Positions 43,918 through 54,990 of a stretch of 64,000 nucleotides of DNA are shown here, one piece after another. Both the position numbers and the translations under genes were made by a program. Below the pieces are notes generated by a model. The model was not told the origin of the DNA. It searched no databases and saw only the letters and a list, made by a program, of their open reading frames with translations. The DNA is from Parafenestella ontariensis. Lineage: Eukaryota; Ascomycota; Dothideomycetes; Pleosporales; Cucurbitariaceae. The stretch covers positions 62,001 to 126,000 of the forward strand of contig JAKGDA010000039.1 of assembly GCA_021596325.1 (NCBI GenBank), read 5' to 3'. The stretch's first letter is position 1, and every line of letters begins with the position of its first letter.

Positions 43918-46900
43918 TGGGGTGTGCAATGCCTAGGCGGGATGGCAATTTACAGTGTGGAGGTATTGTCCACGAGTGCGCCCCATTTGTATGTGTCGGT
44001 TGCTCCAAGGAGGTGTTTACAATCCGACGTCATTCCGACGTTTTGATGCTGCAACAGCTCTTTCACTAACCTATTAACCCGGCCAAGCGCTCCGCTTTCA
44101 GTTTGACATCCGCGTGCACTCGACGCGCTCGGGAGGAGCAATGCACAATGGCCAATAAGAGCTCCGATGATGTTATCCTGAATTGAGGATTTGCGGTTGA
44201 TCTGGCTGCCGAACGAGGCCGACGCGCCACGCGAGTCCCACAATGCGATGAGAAACATCGCATTACAAATAACCGAGAATCGAGAACCTCGCGAAGGATC
44301 TTCATGGCTATCTTTCACTTCTCGATCAAGCTGTCTCTTCGGCATATGTTTGTACTCGAGTATTGGTCGCGCACCGTACAACGCTTGGCAGTAATGAGTA
44401 GCTACGGTTGTAGTGGTTAATTGTGACGTCAGTTTCCCAATGCAAATACTAAGAGAATCTGCCCCGCTTCTCCACTGATCTGGTGCTCCCTGGGACACCT
44501 AGATATCACTTTGTGTTTCGTAACTTTGTAGGAGTAACCGAACTTTGAGTCTTAGAGCAAAGGCTGGCCGTTTAATAAGCTTTCGCTTCTCCATTATATT
44601 GAGTTGTTAGTTGCACGACTAGCGAAGCTTACTTCAGCGTCACGATAACCGCTACCGTGTTGTAATAATAATTCTCACAGATATGCCGGAGATTTCCACA
44701 AGCGCTCTTCATAACTGCAGCTAAAGAAGCAGTCTAGACCCTGCTGCGTTGCGTGTGGTGTCCCTGGGCGTTCAGAGAGCCACATGTATAGCGCCGGAAC
44801 TCCTCCGCCCTAGAGCTTACTATAAAAAAAGGTTGATCGGCCTGATGTAGCGCTGAATGTTTCAGTATAGTTGTACTAGTTCATCAGGAGTAAACTTTGG
44901 AAGTATGCGCTCGCTATAGAAGCGATGAGACGAAGTTCTTGGAGTCAGAATGACTTCGCTTCGTCCGTCAACACCCAACATTTTCCGGGCGGCTTTGGAT
45001 CACGGCAAGTAAGATGGTGTCCGCATGTGTGTTGATCCTGCATGTGCGATTCATTGGAACATAATCGCAGCCAATCACTTATCTTTCCTCCTCTACAGGT
45101 AACACTCAAAACTAACGTACGATCAAACTAGACTTCGGCCATTTCGTTGGTCGATCTGCGGGCATATCATCAACAAGAATTCATTGGTTGCTCTCATGAT
45201 CCTTCGTAACTGGGCACGACGTGGAAGCTGTGTTTTGGTGTGCCGCCTGCTACAGACACTGGTGAAGGAGTGAGACGGCAGAGCCATGGCTCAGGCGGCT
45301 ACGGGCTGCACTGGAGATCCAAATTAGAACCGCAGTTGCTAGCCGAGATACGCCACTATGCAAGCATCAATGGATCACAGTGCTTCTAGGCACTTGATAT
45401 GCGCCGACCTACTCGTAGGCTGACCTAGAACGTAGTGTGGAAATGTGAGTTCATCTCTTGCTGTAGCCTGCTCTAGCAAGGTATGGTATATGGATATTTT
45501 GTATCTCTCAGTGCGTTTTGAGTGCTGGATTGTAATTGTGCGAAGCTTTTAGGGATAGATCTGCGGGTTCACAGCAAGTGGCAGATGATTGTACATCCTC
45601 CGAGAGGGGCCACTTCGGCGTCTTCTGCGCCCGCCGAGTTCAAAGAGCCGATGCAGTCTTAGCAAGTGGGTGGTCATTGCAGCTTGACGCTATTCCTACA
45701 CTACTTGCCGTTCCTGGTGGGCGACTATAATGTTGTTGTCGTCCGTAGAGAGACAAGAGAAATAGCATAGGCCACAGCCACAGCAGCGCGTATGCCTGGG
45801 TAAATAAAATCTGTGTATATGCTGATCCTTATGCTCAATCGAACCTAAATACACTGGCTTCGGGATTAATTAACGAAAAAGTGCCGCAGCGATAGGTCAT
45901 TAGTTGTACGCGACTCCACCTGGTCGCGAAAGGCGCTGGAGGCAGCGCGGTCGAGCCGTGACTTCTAGAAAGAAATGGCTTGTCCAGCATGGCACTTGCC
46001 GAATCTCATTTGATCCTTCAACGGAATGGCGTTGATCTGCCTCGAAGTTGAGGAATGTGTTTTGTTTTAATGCAGCGCCCCGCATCTGCAGCTCGAGTTC
46101 CGCCGCCGATCAATCTTGATTCCTTGACCTGAGTGTCTAAATTACTTCGAGAGACCCCTCAAGTTGCCGAAGATTGCCGCAACGTTTCGATTAGATGGGG
46201 ACTGCTGTCAGGTGCGAGGTAGGGCTGTATGTGAGCTACATTCGAGCAAAAACGTACATACTTAGTGGCAAGATGCCGGTTCTCCACGTTGTGAATTGCC
46301 GCCTCAAACGTGGAGGTTAGGGTACTTCGAAACAATGCTAGGTTCAGGTTGTTGATCAGCCCGCATGCAGGCGCAATTACGTTTCGCAGGGTTGCTGCAG
46401 GCGCTCCGCGAGTTTTCGTCTGCAGAAGCTTTCTCGTCGCCAGCATAAATCCTTTGCAAGAGCCAAGACAGGCCATGTTGCTTGTTGGCCGAACGGCGTG
46501 GTTGCACAGGGCGATCTGGTGCATGCGGGCCGAAATGCTAGTACATTTTGAGAAACGCGACGCTGCATACCCCTGCGACCGTTTGAGGGACGTGAAACGA
46601 GAAACTGACAGGCGACACAGCATACGGCCACAGCTCTTGTATCTCGATCATTTGTCCGTGACAGTACTCGTCCAGACTTCTGATGGCGCATATGACCTTC
46701 TTGCCACCCCAATAATGTCATTCGTCCTGACGTTGGGTTGCGGAGATAGTTTATAGCAATGACCTCAGTTTGGGGATCGGCAACTGTAACATCAGCTGCA
46801 ACATGGCCGAACCCATCGCATGTTGACTTTGTCATATTCGCTTGGCGAGTTATCGTTGTAGGCTGTATCTAGCCGTTGCTGGTTGAGCTGCGACTCGGGA

Positions 46901-48691
46901 CGGCGAGAAGGTCCACATCATTTCGATATATTCTCGAATCATGGGCAGCAGTTCACAATTAGCAGGCGGAAACTTGGTGTCCAATATTTGAGATGTGCCA
47001 ATCGATTGACCGCATTGAGAAATTTTTGTGGGTTCCCTTTGATGCTTCACTCTCGCCGTCCGTATGTAGGCGCCCTGGACTGTGTGTGGTTGCTATGCAA
47101 GGACGGCCCTTTGCTTCCAATGTTCCACCCGTCTCTGTTGACGACGTGCGGCAAGCTGGAGCAGACACGACGTATCGACCCATGACGGACTCTGTCCCTC
47201 GAGTGTTCTTCGTCAGCCTTGGTCTAGAGAGCGTTGCGTCGACCAGGGTGCCATGTGTCAAATGCGGTGCAATCGCAGAGCATCAGGGGTAGAGTGCTCA
47301 GATGTCTGGGCGAGGAGTGCTTGGAGTGGAGGCTAGCTTTCCCATTATCCGCGCCTGTTGGTGCTGTCTCTCGAGGCATGAGTCGAAACGCAGGAGCAGA
47401 CTCGGCGCTGTCTAGCAGCTACAACGGGCAAAAGATGGGTGCGTTTGGCGTCACAGGCAAAGGCTGCTGCCGTCGGTAGCGCTGCAGCTAGCCTGACGGC
47501 GGGCGACTCCAGTATTGCAACAAGCAAACGTTGTACAAATAGGCTCCAAGCGACTGTATCATCCATCAGCCCTGTGGTCTGATGTTGTCCTGCTGCGACG
47601 AGTCTGCGTGACAGGAGTGGGCGGGCTGTCTTCCGCTGGATCTGCAAGCTAAGGGTGCGGCATAGCGTCTGCAAGACCGGTTAATGTTGGGGTGGCCCCA
47701 TGGTCGCCGCTGTGTGAATTATAGCTCCCATGAAGCACTACTGAGCACTACTGAGCACGACGGCCGCCATGTGATGGACGGAGAAATGAAAGTGCGGAGC
47801 TGAGAGGAGATTGAGAGGGCCGCGCACTGGCGGGCCGGCTGTTTGGTGCAGAAGTGCCGCCTTGACGCTGCAGACCCTGACCAGAAGTGGTGGAGCGCGC
47901 TGCGAGCGCGCGGCGTAGGCGGAGGAGGGAGAGGAGGGTACGCGGTGCAGCATCGCGCGGCCAGCGGGCAGGCGGCGGTGATTGGGCCGTCGCGGTGCAG
48001 ACATCACCAGCAGTGCGCTGCAGAATGGCGCTCGATAGGACGGGATGACCCTGGCAGGCGAGATCCTGGCCGCAGCTAGGCGTGAAGGCTAACGCTCCGC
48101 GTATGTACTTGTCCTTGCCTTTCCGCACGGAGCCAACGGCTGTACACGACTGTCGCACCTCTCTGTTGCAAACGGCAGCGGCAGCAATCTAACATCTTTC
48201 GAGAGGTACCGTCGGGCTGGCACGCTGCAATGCCTCTGTTATAAAACTCTCGCTGCCCGCTCTATCCCTTTTGGACGCCCGCCCAATTCCTCCCGCGCAT
48301 ATCTCGCACCCTCTCGGTGCTGTCGACCGTAGCCTCGAGGTACCTTGCCTTGCGTGCTGCTCCCTCTGCCCTTCCGTCTCGCCCTCGACCAGACGCCCGC
48401 TGGCCGCCGTCCGCGCCCCTCTCCCTCGTTGCCCACGCCCGCAGTACTTAGGACGGCCCTTGTCACGTCCCGCCGGGGCTCCGCATTGCTGTCTCAGAGC
48501 TGCCACAGCTGTCGTCTGCAACGAGAAAGAGCTCCCGCCGGCCCGCCAATCAGCGCGTCCAAGCTCCCACCCCGCCTGCCCTTTGCACGCCGCCGCGTCG
48601 CCCGCGTCGCCCGCCCACGCCCACGCTGCACTCCAAAGGAAGGCGCTCCCCGCCGTGCAACCCACGCCGCCCTTCGCCTATCCTCGCCAAC
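43918..48691. other. 4.8-kb gene-poor region
   Basis: Between the catalase and the small Cys-rich gene I find only short or overlapping open frames (largest 182 codons at 43950-44498, minus) with no family resemblance. The left end must hold the catalase promoter. From about 47700 to 48690 the DNA is GC-rich, pyrimidine-rich just before the small gene, and likely its promoter and leader. Fragments of decayed genes cannot be excluded. Confidence 0.45.
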
Positions 48692-48838
48692 ATGTGCACC
48701 AAGGTCGTACACAGGTACGGCTGCGGCCACGAAATCACAGAGAAGGCGACGTGCGCCACGTCGCGGACCGCCAACTGCGGCGTCTGCAACACCAAGACGG
48801 TCAAGCACGACGAAAAGTGTGATAGCTGTGATCGTTGA
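48692..48838 (+). CDS. Small Cys-rich protein, 48 residues
   Basis: A short single-exon frame begins MCTKVVHRYGCGHEITEKAT and ends KHDEKCDSCDR. In 48 residues it has seven cysteines and three histidines; Cys11/His13, Cys21, Cys29-x2-Cys32 and His40-x2-Cys43-x2-Cys46 suggest one or two zinc sites. No signal peptide. It resembles small uncharacterised proteins starting MCTKVVHRYGCGHE that I recall from ascomycete genomes. It follows a long C/T-rich leader and has an ATG in good context (CCAACATGT). Function unknown; a zinc-binding adaptor or a metal-storage role are both guesses. Confidence 0.7.
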   Translation: MCTKVVHRYGCGHEITEKATCATSRTANCGVCNTKTVKHDEKCDSCDR

Positions 48839-50966
48839 CAGGTAGGGCGCCCCTCCCAAACCCTCTGCGCGTCGCACTTGTCTGACGACTCTGCCCAAAG
48901 TGTGCTACAAATGACTTTATCCGGACGATACCCCATGATGGCCGGTTCCACACAGCTGGTGCCCACGGCCGCCGCGCAAGTTGCTCTTAGCGCACTACAT
49001 CGTTCAACCTCCTAGTTTCGGCGTTCACTGGGCTTCCCCGTCGAGGCTCGAGCTCACAAGCTGCATTTTACGGCGTCATGGATTTCAAAAGTTCGGGCGT
49101 TCAACGGGCATTGGGATCTGCCTGGACCTGGGACATCGCGCGTCTGGCGTTTTGAATACAGGCTGGTGTTGCAGGACACTTCCCAACTTGTATTACTTCA
49201 CCGTTTTTCTTTCTTACATGGATCTCAGGCTCTCCTAATTCTAGTCGTGCCATGCGCCGACGGGGAACCACACAGGTTCTCTATTCTTACCTGGTCTTTG
49301 CTATCTATCACTATATTCTGTATCTGCGGCCTCTGGCGCCCCGCAATGTCGACCAGGGAGAGACCTCAGTATACGAGCAAGTCAATTAATGCGTAGGCGC
49401 CCATGAAGGAGCATGCTCGTTCCCGAAATGGACAGCCATCATTCAACTGTTGGGCTCCTCCGTGCTTTGGGCCTGTTGGCCGATGGTTCGTAGCCAAGAT
49501 ACAGACCAATCACCAGCGACTGATCTGCCCTACAGTAACAAGCAGCAGGTATATGCAGCACCGTTTTTCGCCAATCGACAGTGCCTACCCCTTCAACGAC
49601 TACTACTAGCTGCCATTTGCACCAGGTTGAAACCAGTTTTGCATGTCACCCCACCATAGCGACGACTTCATTTGCTGAGGATATTGGCCGCTCAATACCT
49701 TGTATGACAGCCTTTCACTCACACCCACGTAAACGAAGGCGATAGAGCCAAGCCCTTCTGTAGATGGCTCGTAACAAGACGAGATAAGTGAGTAGTTTAG
49801 TCATGCACCACCTGCTAGGGCCCCGGTCCCAGGCGTACCAGCCGGCCTGGAACACTAGTAATACCAGATGACGAGTGACATGTAGTCGTCTTACGATACT
49901 CCCGGTTCTGCTGAGGGACGGCCCGTGGTACATCAACGGCCCATCCAGTCAGCCATGCTCCTCAGTCACAAGAACAATGCAGGCGCATGGGATTCCGACT
50001 CAACGGGCAAGGAGAGTGCGTCTTGCTGAACATACGGGTGAGAACCTCGTGCTTTCATGTGATTCAATAGCGAAGGTGGTATAGCATGATCGCCAAATAG
50101 CCGAACTTAGGATATATATGTGCAGTTGTTATGCGTCAAGACCCGCAGTGCCTGACCTGCAGCCAACCGGGTAACGGTTCTTCTAGAAGCTATTCAGCCT
50201 GACTTCTAGAACTGGCCGACCGAAAGTTGAGCCACACCGAGGCGACAGGAAGCTCATCACGGACTACGATCATGCTTCTTGCTTATCCTTTGCCGTATAC
50301 AATATATCAAAAGGACAGTAACTAGCGGTGCTTGCGCCAAAGGTCAATACTGAGATCGTGAAGTAGCTAGAAATAGCTTACGTGCCCCCCTGATTGGCGT
50401 CGTCAGTTTAATATAACAGCGTCTGGCATATGCGGGCAACGCCTACCGCTGTCAACCCTGTCCACGTCCTGTCCCTAGCTCTGCCCCCCTGCTCTTTCGT
50501 CTTAAGATACATCACCTGGTAGGCTCCAAGAGACGATCTGCGGCATGGAGCTGTCTGCATGAGCACGTGCAGCGACGCAAGGCGGCTCTGTTATTCGCGT
50601 GCCCAATATGTGACACTTTAGTCCCTCTTCCTTATACGGGTGTCAAAGGCAGCTCTTGCAACTACACATCATTGGAACCGAAGGCTGTGCACGTGCTTTC
50701 CGCCACCCAACCTGGCCAGACGGCACAGAGCCACACGAAGAGCAGGGACAGGACATGATGCAGAGGGCAATACATTATCACACCTATACCATGTCAAGAA
50801 AGCTTGGGAAATGGTGCGATACGCAGGCCATGGCTTGTTGGTCGGGGACGCTGAGTGGTCGGCCCTCGGCGTCAATCGTTCCTTCGCTCGGCCCGGCTGT
50901 CGTTTCCAATTTCGGAACTAGTAGGCGCAGCTTTCTTCGTCAACCCCAAACACTCCATGCTCAGCG
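48839..50966. other. 2.1-kb spacer before mdm12
   Basis: Contains the 3' region of the small Cys-rich gene and the promoter of mdm12. Open frames up to 137 codons occur but overlap in several frames without family resemblance. No RNA gene or repeat recognised. Confidence 0.45.
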
Positions 50967-50977
50967 ATGTCAATTGA
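50957..50977 (+). promoter_or_regulatory. Upstream ORF overlapping the mdm12 start
   Basis: ATG at 50957 begins a six-codon frame (M-L-S-D-V-N) that stops at 50975-50977, after the mdm12 ATG at 50967 and in a different frame. Ribosomes starting here would skip the main start. Its context (T at -3) is weaker than that of the main ATG (G at -3), so leaky scanning is expected. It matters only if the transcript starts upstream of it. Confidence 0.5.
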
Positions 50978-52271
50978 TATCAACTGGGAAACACTTACGG
51001 GCGGTGCAGATGGATCCGCCCGCACAGAAGCGATACGTGCCTTTATTCATGACCGATTCCAGCAGGTGACGTTGCCGCGCTTCATCCGCTCGGTTCACGT
51101 TCACTCCTTTGACTTCGGGAGCGTACCCCCGGAGATTGAGATCAAAGATATATGCGACCCGCTCCCAGATTTCTACGAAGAAGATGAGGATTATCCGGAC
51201 GAAGACGAGGGTGAGGATGGCAGCTCAGGGCCCGATGGTGGCCAACAAATCCCTAGCAATCCATCTAGCCGTCCACCCAAGGAGCGACGTTCGAGGGAAA
51301 CGGGAAGGGGCACATCACACGCAGAAGATCACACTACCAGTCAGCCACATTCAGCTACGTCTCAATTCCATCATAAGCCGCCCACCAATCGAACCTTGTT
51401 AGCTCCCGCTGAGCACCTACTCAGTCCCCTTCTTCCCAGAGCCTCCACGCCAGGCATTCCTGGTGGCACCTCCAACATCAACTACTTCCATCTTCCTCTA
51501 GGCGCAGGGCTCTCTGGTGCCACGACACCTCTTGCTGCTGTGGCTGGCGCCCAGCTGCAGGGTTGGCTCGATAGTTCTTATGGCCGGCCAACAACACCGA
51601 CCAATATGCGTCTTCGACACGCTGCATCCGCGAACTCACTGACCCTCACGCCACAGTCCAATCGGGATCCCAGCACTCGTCCTTCTTCACGACATCAGCC
51701 CGATGAAAGGAGAGGATCCCTTGTCGGGTCAGACGACGCTTCCTCTCAGCACAGCTACGACAGGACGCCATCTACATCATCGCATCGCATGCGCGAGAAG
51801 AGCCCAGAAGACATCCAAGTTGTAGCGCATGTGCAATACTCTGGCGATATCAAAATGTCACTAACCGCAGAGATTCTCCTTGACTATCCCATGCCAAGCT
51901 TTGTTGGGATCCCTCTGAAGTTAAACATAACCGGGCTTACCTTCGACGGTGTTGCTATATTGGCATACATCAAGAAGAGAGCACATTTCTGCTTTTTGTC
52001 CCCCGATGATGCAGATGCGCTGGTCGGGAGCGAGACCGGCTTTAGCGGACTTCAAACAGACTCCCAAGGTCAAAACCCACGCCCTGTACAGCGACCGAAA
52101 ATCGGAGGCCTACTCGAAAACATCAAAGTAGAAAGCGAAATTGGAGGACAGGGCAGCGGCAAGCAGGTACTCAAGAACGTAGGGAAAGTAGAATCATTCG
52201 TCCTAGAGCAGGTCAGGCGCATCTTCGAGGACGAGTTTGTTTACCCGAGCTTCTGGACATTCCTCGTTTAA
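50967..52271 (+). CDS. mdm12: ERMES subunit Mdm12
   Basis: Component of the ER-mitochondria encounter structure (ERMES), which tethers ER to mitochondria and moves phospholipids. Single exon, 434 residues. The SMP lipid-transfer domain is recognisable at both ends: MSIDINWETLTGGADGSART, FIRSVHVHSFDFGSVPPEIE and IKDICDPLPDFYEEDED at the N-terminus; VVAHVQYSGDIKMSLTAEIL, YPMPSFVGIPLKLNITGLTF and the family's characteristic YPSFWTFLV terminus. A Ser/Pro/Thr-rich disordered insert (residues ~70-270) splits the domain, as in other filamentous fungi. No signal peptide or membrane segment; Mdm12 is a soluble bridge between Mmm1 and Mdm34. Confidence 0.95.
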   Translation: MSIDINWETLTGGADGSARTEAIRAFIHDRFQQVTLPRFIRSVHVHSFDFGSVPPEIEIKDICDPLPDFYEEDEDYPDEDEGEDGSSGPDGGQQIPSNPSSRPPKERRSRETGRGTSHAEDHTTSQPHSATSQFHHKPPTNRTLLAPAEHLLSPLLPRASTPGIPGGTSNINYFHLPLGAGLSGATTPLAAVAGAQLQGWLDSSYGRPTTPTNMRLRHAASANSLTLTPQSNRDPSTRPSSRHQPDERRGSLVGSDDASSQHSYDRTPSTSSHRMREKSPEDIQVVAHVQYSGDIKMSLTAEILLDYPMPSFVGIPLKLNITGLTFDGVAILAYIKKRAHFCFLSPDDADALVGSETGFSGLQTDSQGQNPRPVQRPKIGGLLENIKVESEIGGQGSGKQVLKNVGKVESFVLEQVRRIFEDEFVYPSFWTFLV

Positions 52272-54990
52272 GCTTGCGCGAAAAAACACATGTGCGCGGT
52301 ATTGAGCAATATCGATATCAGAATGGCGTACCTTGTGCGGTCACCGTTCAGCAACCTACCGCATTTGCAACCATGCAGCTTTGCGACAGTCAGGGACGGC
52401 GTTGCTTGCCGCAAGCGAGTAAATAAGGCGACAACCCCAGTACGGCAGTTTTCATTCTCTCATTGTGGGTCTTGTACACTGCTGTCAAAATGCAAGCACG
52501 CGTTTTTAGAGTGACACAGCGTCTCTAATCCCCACTTTTTGAGCGACAGTTACAGCGCAGGGCGCATAACCTTTGCAGTAAGCTTTTCCCCGTGGTCAAC
52601 GCAAGGGTTGCACGGAAGACGTTCAGGAAACGTGGGTTGGCGCCCTGCCCTCCACGGGTGCGCGCAGAAGCGACGGCGGACAGGATTTTGACAGGTATGT
52701 TACTGACAGCGGGAGTGACAGAATATCAGACCACGTCTGTAGCACTCGAAAAGAAGTACAATGTTCCAATCAGCCTGTCAATGTGCGTGTCACGCTCCTG
52801 TCAAAATCAGCTATCCGTCTCGGCATCGGGTCCCACGGGAGCAATGACGAGGCGAGCCTCGTTGGTTGTGTAGCCTCAACTAGCGTATATGAGCTCTATC
52901 ATCACTCAACTTCTCGTCAGGTGCGCGGTCGATCATTAGCGTCCTGCCCGTATTTTCCCGCGATTCCCGTTTCTACCTTGATGGCTTTGGGTGAATAACC
53001 CCTTGCTGAGGTGCCGGAATGCATTTCATGATGATAGAACGATACGTTTGAAGATGTGAAGCACGACAGATTAAGGCGAGTAGATTCATGCGCCGGTTCA
53101 ACCTGCTCAAACAGACGCAGCAAAGCTGTCCGAGTATTGCGATGGACCAATTGCATGTTGACGGCGACAACCCATCTGGTTGCGCAATACGGCCTACGCC
53201 CGCATGAACCATGCATGCTCATCAAGAGGGAGGGGGAAGGGAACTGTCGATATATCACCTCAACAATCACGGTCTATTCTGGGATCATGGAAAAGATAGA
53301 GATTCGACATCCTGGACGAAATCCATGTTCTAATGTTCTCGAGCAATATCGAGACTTCTACGGTTATTATCACATATAGGTATTGGGGTATAGTAACCGG
53401 CCTGAACCGGCAAGGCTGCGTCTCACTATATGTCTGGTATGGTATGGCAAGCTACCCTGGTTTTGTCTTGGTACTCGCTTGCATAGCATCACGCTCAGAC
53501 GGCGTCTGCGACGGGCTGTACCCAATGCTGGCGACGTCACGTACTGGAGATAGACTAGGAACAGTCGACAAGAAAAGAGTCGAGGCTAGTGCACTCACCT
53601 CCTCAAATGGCCTGGGCTGAACGTTACTCTGATTTAGTGGACCCTTGATAGTGAAAGGTCGCCCTTGTGCTGCTGGGTGTAGTACGTGTCTTTACTTATG
53701 TGGACCCCACCGTGCATAGATCTACATCAGTAACTTCTACCTGACAAGGCTGCTACGATCAGCTGCTAGTACTATACCTCATGCTTGAGGTCAAATATAT
53801 CTGTTCATCGAATAGTCGCACTCATAGTATGCCGCATGCTCAACACTGGAGTCTTCGTTGCGCTGGCATCAAGCCTCCTCCCAGCCCTCACTCACCTTGA
53901 CTTCACCTTCTTACTTTTAGAACAGTATATACACATGAGGTACCCATGCCTTTTGAATCCTTAAGTACAGTGAAACGACATACTGATGTGTATAATCATG
54001 CACACAACTCAAAATCAAGTCTGAACCGAACTGGCAGTCTTGATGACCTGTCGAATATGTAGGTGAATGAACGATCACTGGGTGTATCCACATGATACTT
54101 CTCTGCCAATGCATGAATTGTCGCCTGTGGATGCCTCGGCGGCAAACGGCACGACGCACTCGCGTTGACGACACGCAGACGGTCTACGCTGATCACCTTA
54201 GTTTATAAGGCTACCGAACAGTCATCGCATCATTCAATGTCTCCATCTAGCATATGGAAGAAACATGCCCGCTGCGGCTGAAAATGTGTTGAAGGCGAGC
54301 AGTAGGAAAGTTGGAGGTGGCAAAAGCTCGCCGCCACTCAACACAGCAGGTATAGAGGAAGCGTTCAAGCAACGTACGGAAGCACCTGGAGGACACAACT
54401 GTGCCAGTCTCCGCACATCAGGTCTAGTGTGCGTGGAGAGTTCTGAGGATTTTCCGACTATATTCACGTGCAGTGTTCAGAGAGGTTAAGGATTGATGTC
54501 TGCGAATAGCTGCGGGACTGTCTTCGAATTGAGTGGAAGAGAAATCATATTCTGAAACGACGGATTCACGCTGATTCAGACTGTGCACATTCGTGATACT
54601 CTATTGAGTGCGACAAGAGATGAGAAGAGACAGGCAAGCCCTATTGGACGCCCCAATCTCAGTGATGCGTTGAAAAGAAAAGGCGAAGTAGTTGTTGAGG
54701 CACTCCGGAGATGCCATGTCGAGGCTTTATTGTATTTAAACATGATGCTAGACGGGAGACCTAGCAGTTTCCCTGTCGATCTTTCGCTTCATATGGTAGC
54801 TACGGCCGGACCCTTGCCCACTAGTTACGTCAGGTGGGCATGGCGGGGCATGGCCCAAACAAACAGGTCTGCTCAGCTGAAACGCACACAGTAACAAAAG
54901 CACCTTTCCCCCTCTTTTCTACTGTACAAACCCACTCCCAATCTCCTCTATACTCAGGCTCACTGCAGAGTATAAACAACCAAACTCACG
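52272..54990. other. 2.7-kb gene-poor region
   Basis: Between mdm12 and the Het-C gene only short frames (up to 117 codons) occur on both strands; none is recognised. A TATAAA at about 54971 lies 20 bp before the Het-C start codon, too close for a standard promoter position. No repeat or RNA gene seen. Confidence 0.45.

Noticed and set aside
43950..44498. 182-codon minus-strand open frame upstream of catalase
   Set aside because: No family resemblance, ordinary composition, and it occupies the catalase promoter position. Likely chance.
46159..46835. Overlapping 150-codon frames on both strands
   Set aside because: They overlap one another in different frames and resemble no family; they look like chance in GC-balanced DNA.
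48189..48665. 158-codon minus-strand frame opposite the small Cys-rich gene leader
   Set aside because: GC- and repeat-driven low-complexity sequence; a compositional artefact of the C/T-rich leader on the other strand.
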